Assembly (NCBI GenBank): GCA_016630955.3 | Contig: CM049996.1 | Span: 558,001-622,000, forward strand | Length of the DNA: 64,000 nucleotides | Reading direction: 5' to 3' | DNA from: Didymella arachidicola | Lineage: Eukaryota > Ascomycota > Dothideomycetes > Pleosporales > Didymellaceae | Shown: piece by piece, positions 63,838 through 64,000 of the stretch | Numbering within the stretch: position 1 is the stretch's first letter | Layout: each line of letters begins with the position of its first letter | Made by a program: the position numbers and the translations under genes | Notes under the pieces: generated by a model | The model's database searches: none | Seen by the model: only the letters and a program-made list of their open reading frames with translations | What the model was told of the DNA's origin: nothing

Positions 63838-64000
63838 CCTGAGGCGAGGTTGACAAGACGGGAAGAGTCGTCAGCAACGGTAACAGCGGGTGTGTACAGC
63901 CCTAGGTAATATCGCCTTGTGCATGCGCACGATCAGAGGTGTGGCGCTCGATTCCTTGAACTTATAGCGAGGAGAACAGCGAGCTCTAAGGGGTGCCACG
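63838..64000. promoter_or_regulatory. Presumed promoter of the AlkB fusion gene, window edge
   Basis: 163 bp upstream of the ATG to the right edge; no gene seen. Confidence 0.35.

Noticed and set aside
1..64000. CRISPR arrays, operons, bacterial insertion sequences or viral genes
   Set aside because: None seen; intron-containing genes, tRNA introns and fungal families mark eukaryotic nuclear DNA.

Overview
The window is nuclear DNA of a filamentous ascomycete (Pezizomycotina), probably Dothideomycetes; the class is an inference from gene style, not from a search. The evidence is compact genes, short introns (mostly 44-56 bp, GT...AG with CTAAC/CTGAC-type branch sites), fungus-specific families (Zn2Cys6 factor, RTA1, rhodopsin-like membrane protein, Kar5, Iks1 kinase, tannase/feruloyl esterase, Fot1/pogo transposon), and tRNA genes with introns at the eukaryotic position. 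Exon structures below were worked out by hand from splice signals, reading frame and family conservation.

Layout. 1-12.7 kb is a dense housekeeping block: MET22/HAL2 nucleotidase, mitochondrial ribosomal protein uL6m, KAR5, the G-alpha exchange factor RIC8 and, divergent from it, the telomere/replication-timing factor RIF1. 12.7-15.3 kb is a gene-poor stretch with what look like diverged repeat copies. 15.3-23.3 kb carries a hexose-6-phosphate epimerase, an Iks1-type kinase and a Ppc89/Cep57-type spindle-pole-body coiled coil. 23.3-29.5 kb is sparse, with a secreted three-repeat PAN/Apple-like protein and a small membrane protein, followed by a Gyp5-type TBC Rab-GAP (29.5-32.6 kb).

33.5-53.3 kb is the accessory and decaying part: a broken MFS transporter, a small membrane protein with an in-frame stop before an Ser/Asp-repeat tail, a cytochrome P450, a rhodopsin-like membrane protein, two conserved proteins I cannot name, three Pol III tRNA genes (Ser-CGA, Glu-TTC, initiator Met), a tannase/feruloyl esterase interrupted by a stop, its neighbouring Zn2Cys6 regulator, and a complete but mutated Fot1/pogo transposon inserted at TA about 250 bp upstream of that regulator.

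53.6-64 kb returns to intact genes: RTA1-like protein, peroxisomal dienoyl-CoA isomerase (ends AKL), RACK1 with a U24/snR24-like box C/D snoRNA in its last intron, an NmrA-like reductase, U1 snRNP protein U1-C with a possible extra C-terminal exon, and a 1,056-residue single-exon protein that joins an isochorismatase-like domain lacking its catalytic Asp and Cys, an AlkB-type Fe(II)/2-oxoglutarate dioxygenase with all active-site residues, and a glutathione-S-transferase-like domain. That last protein is the most unusual object in the window.
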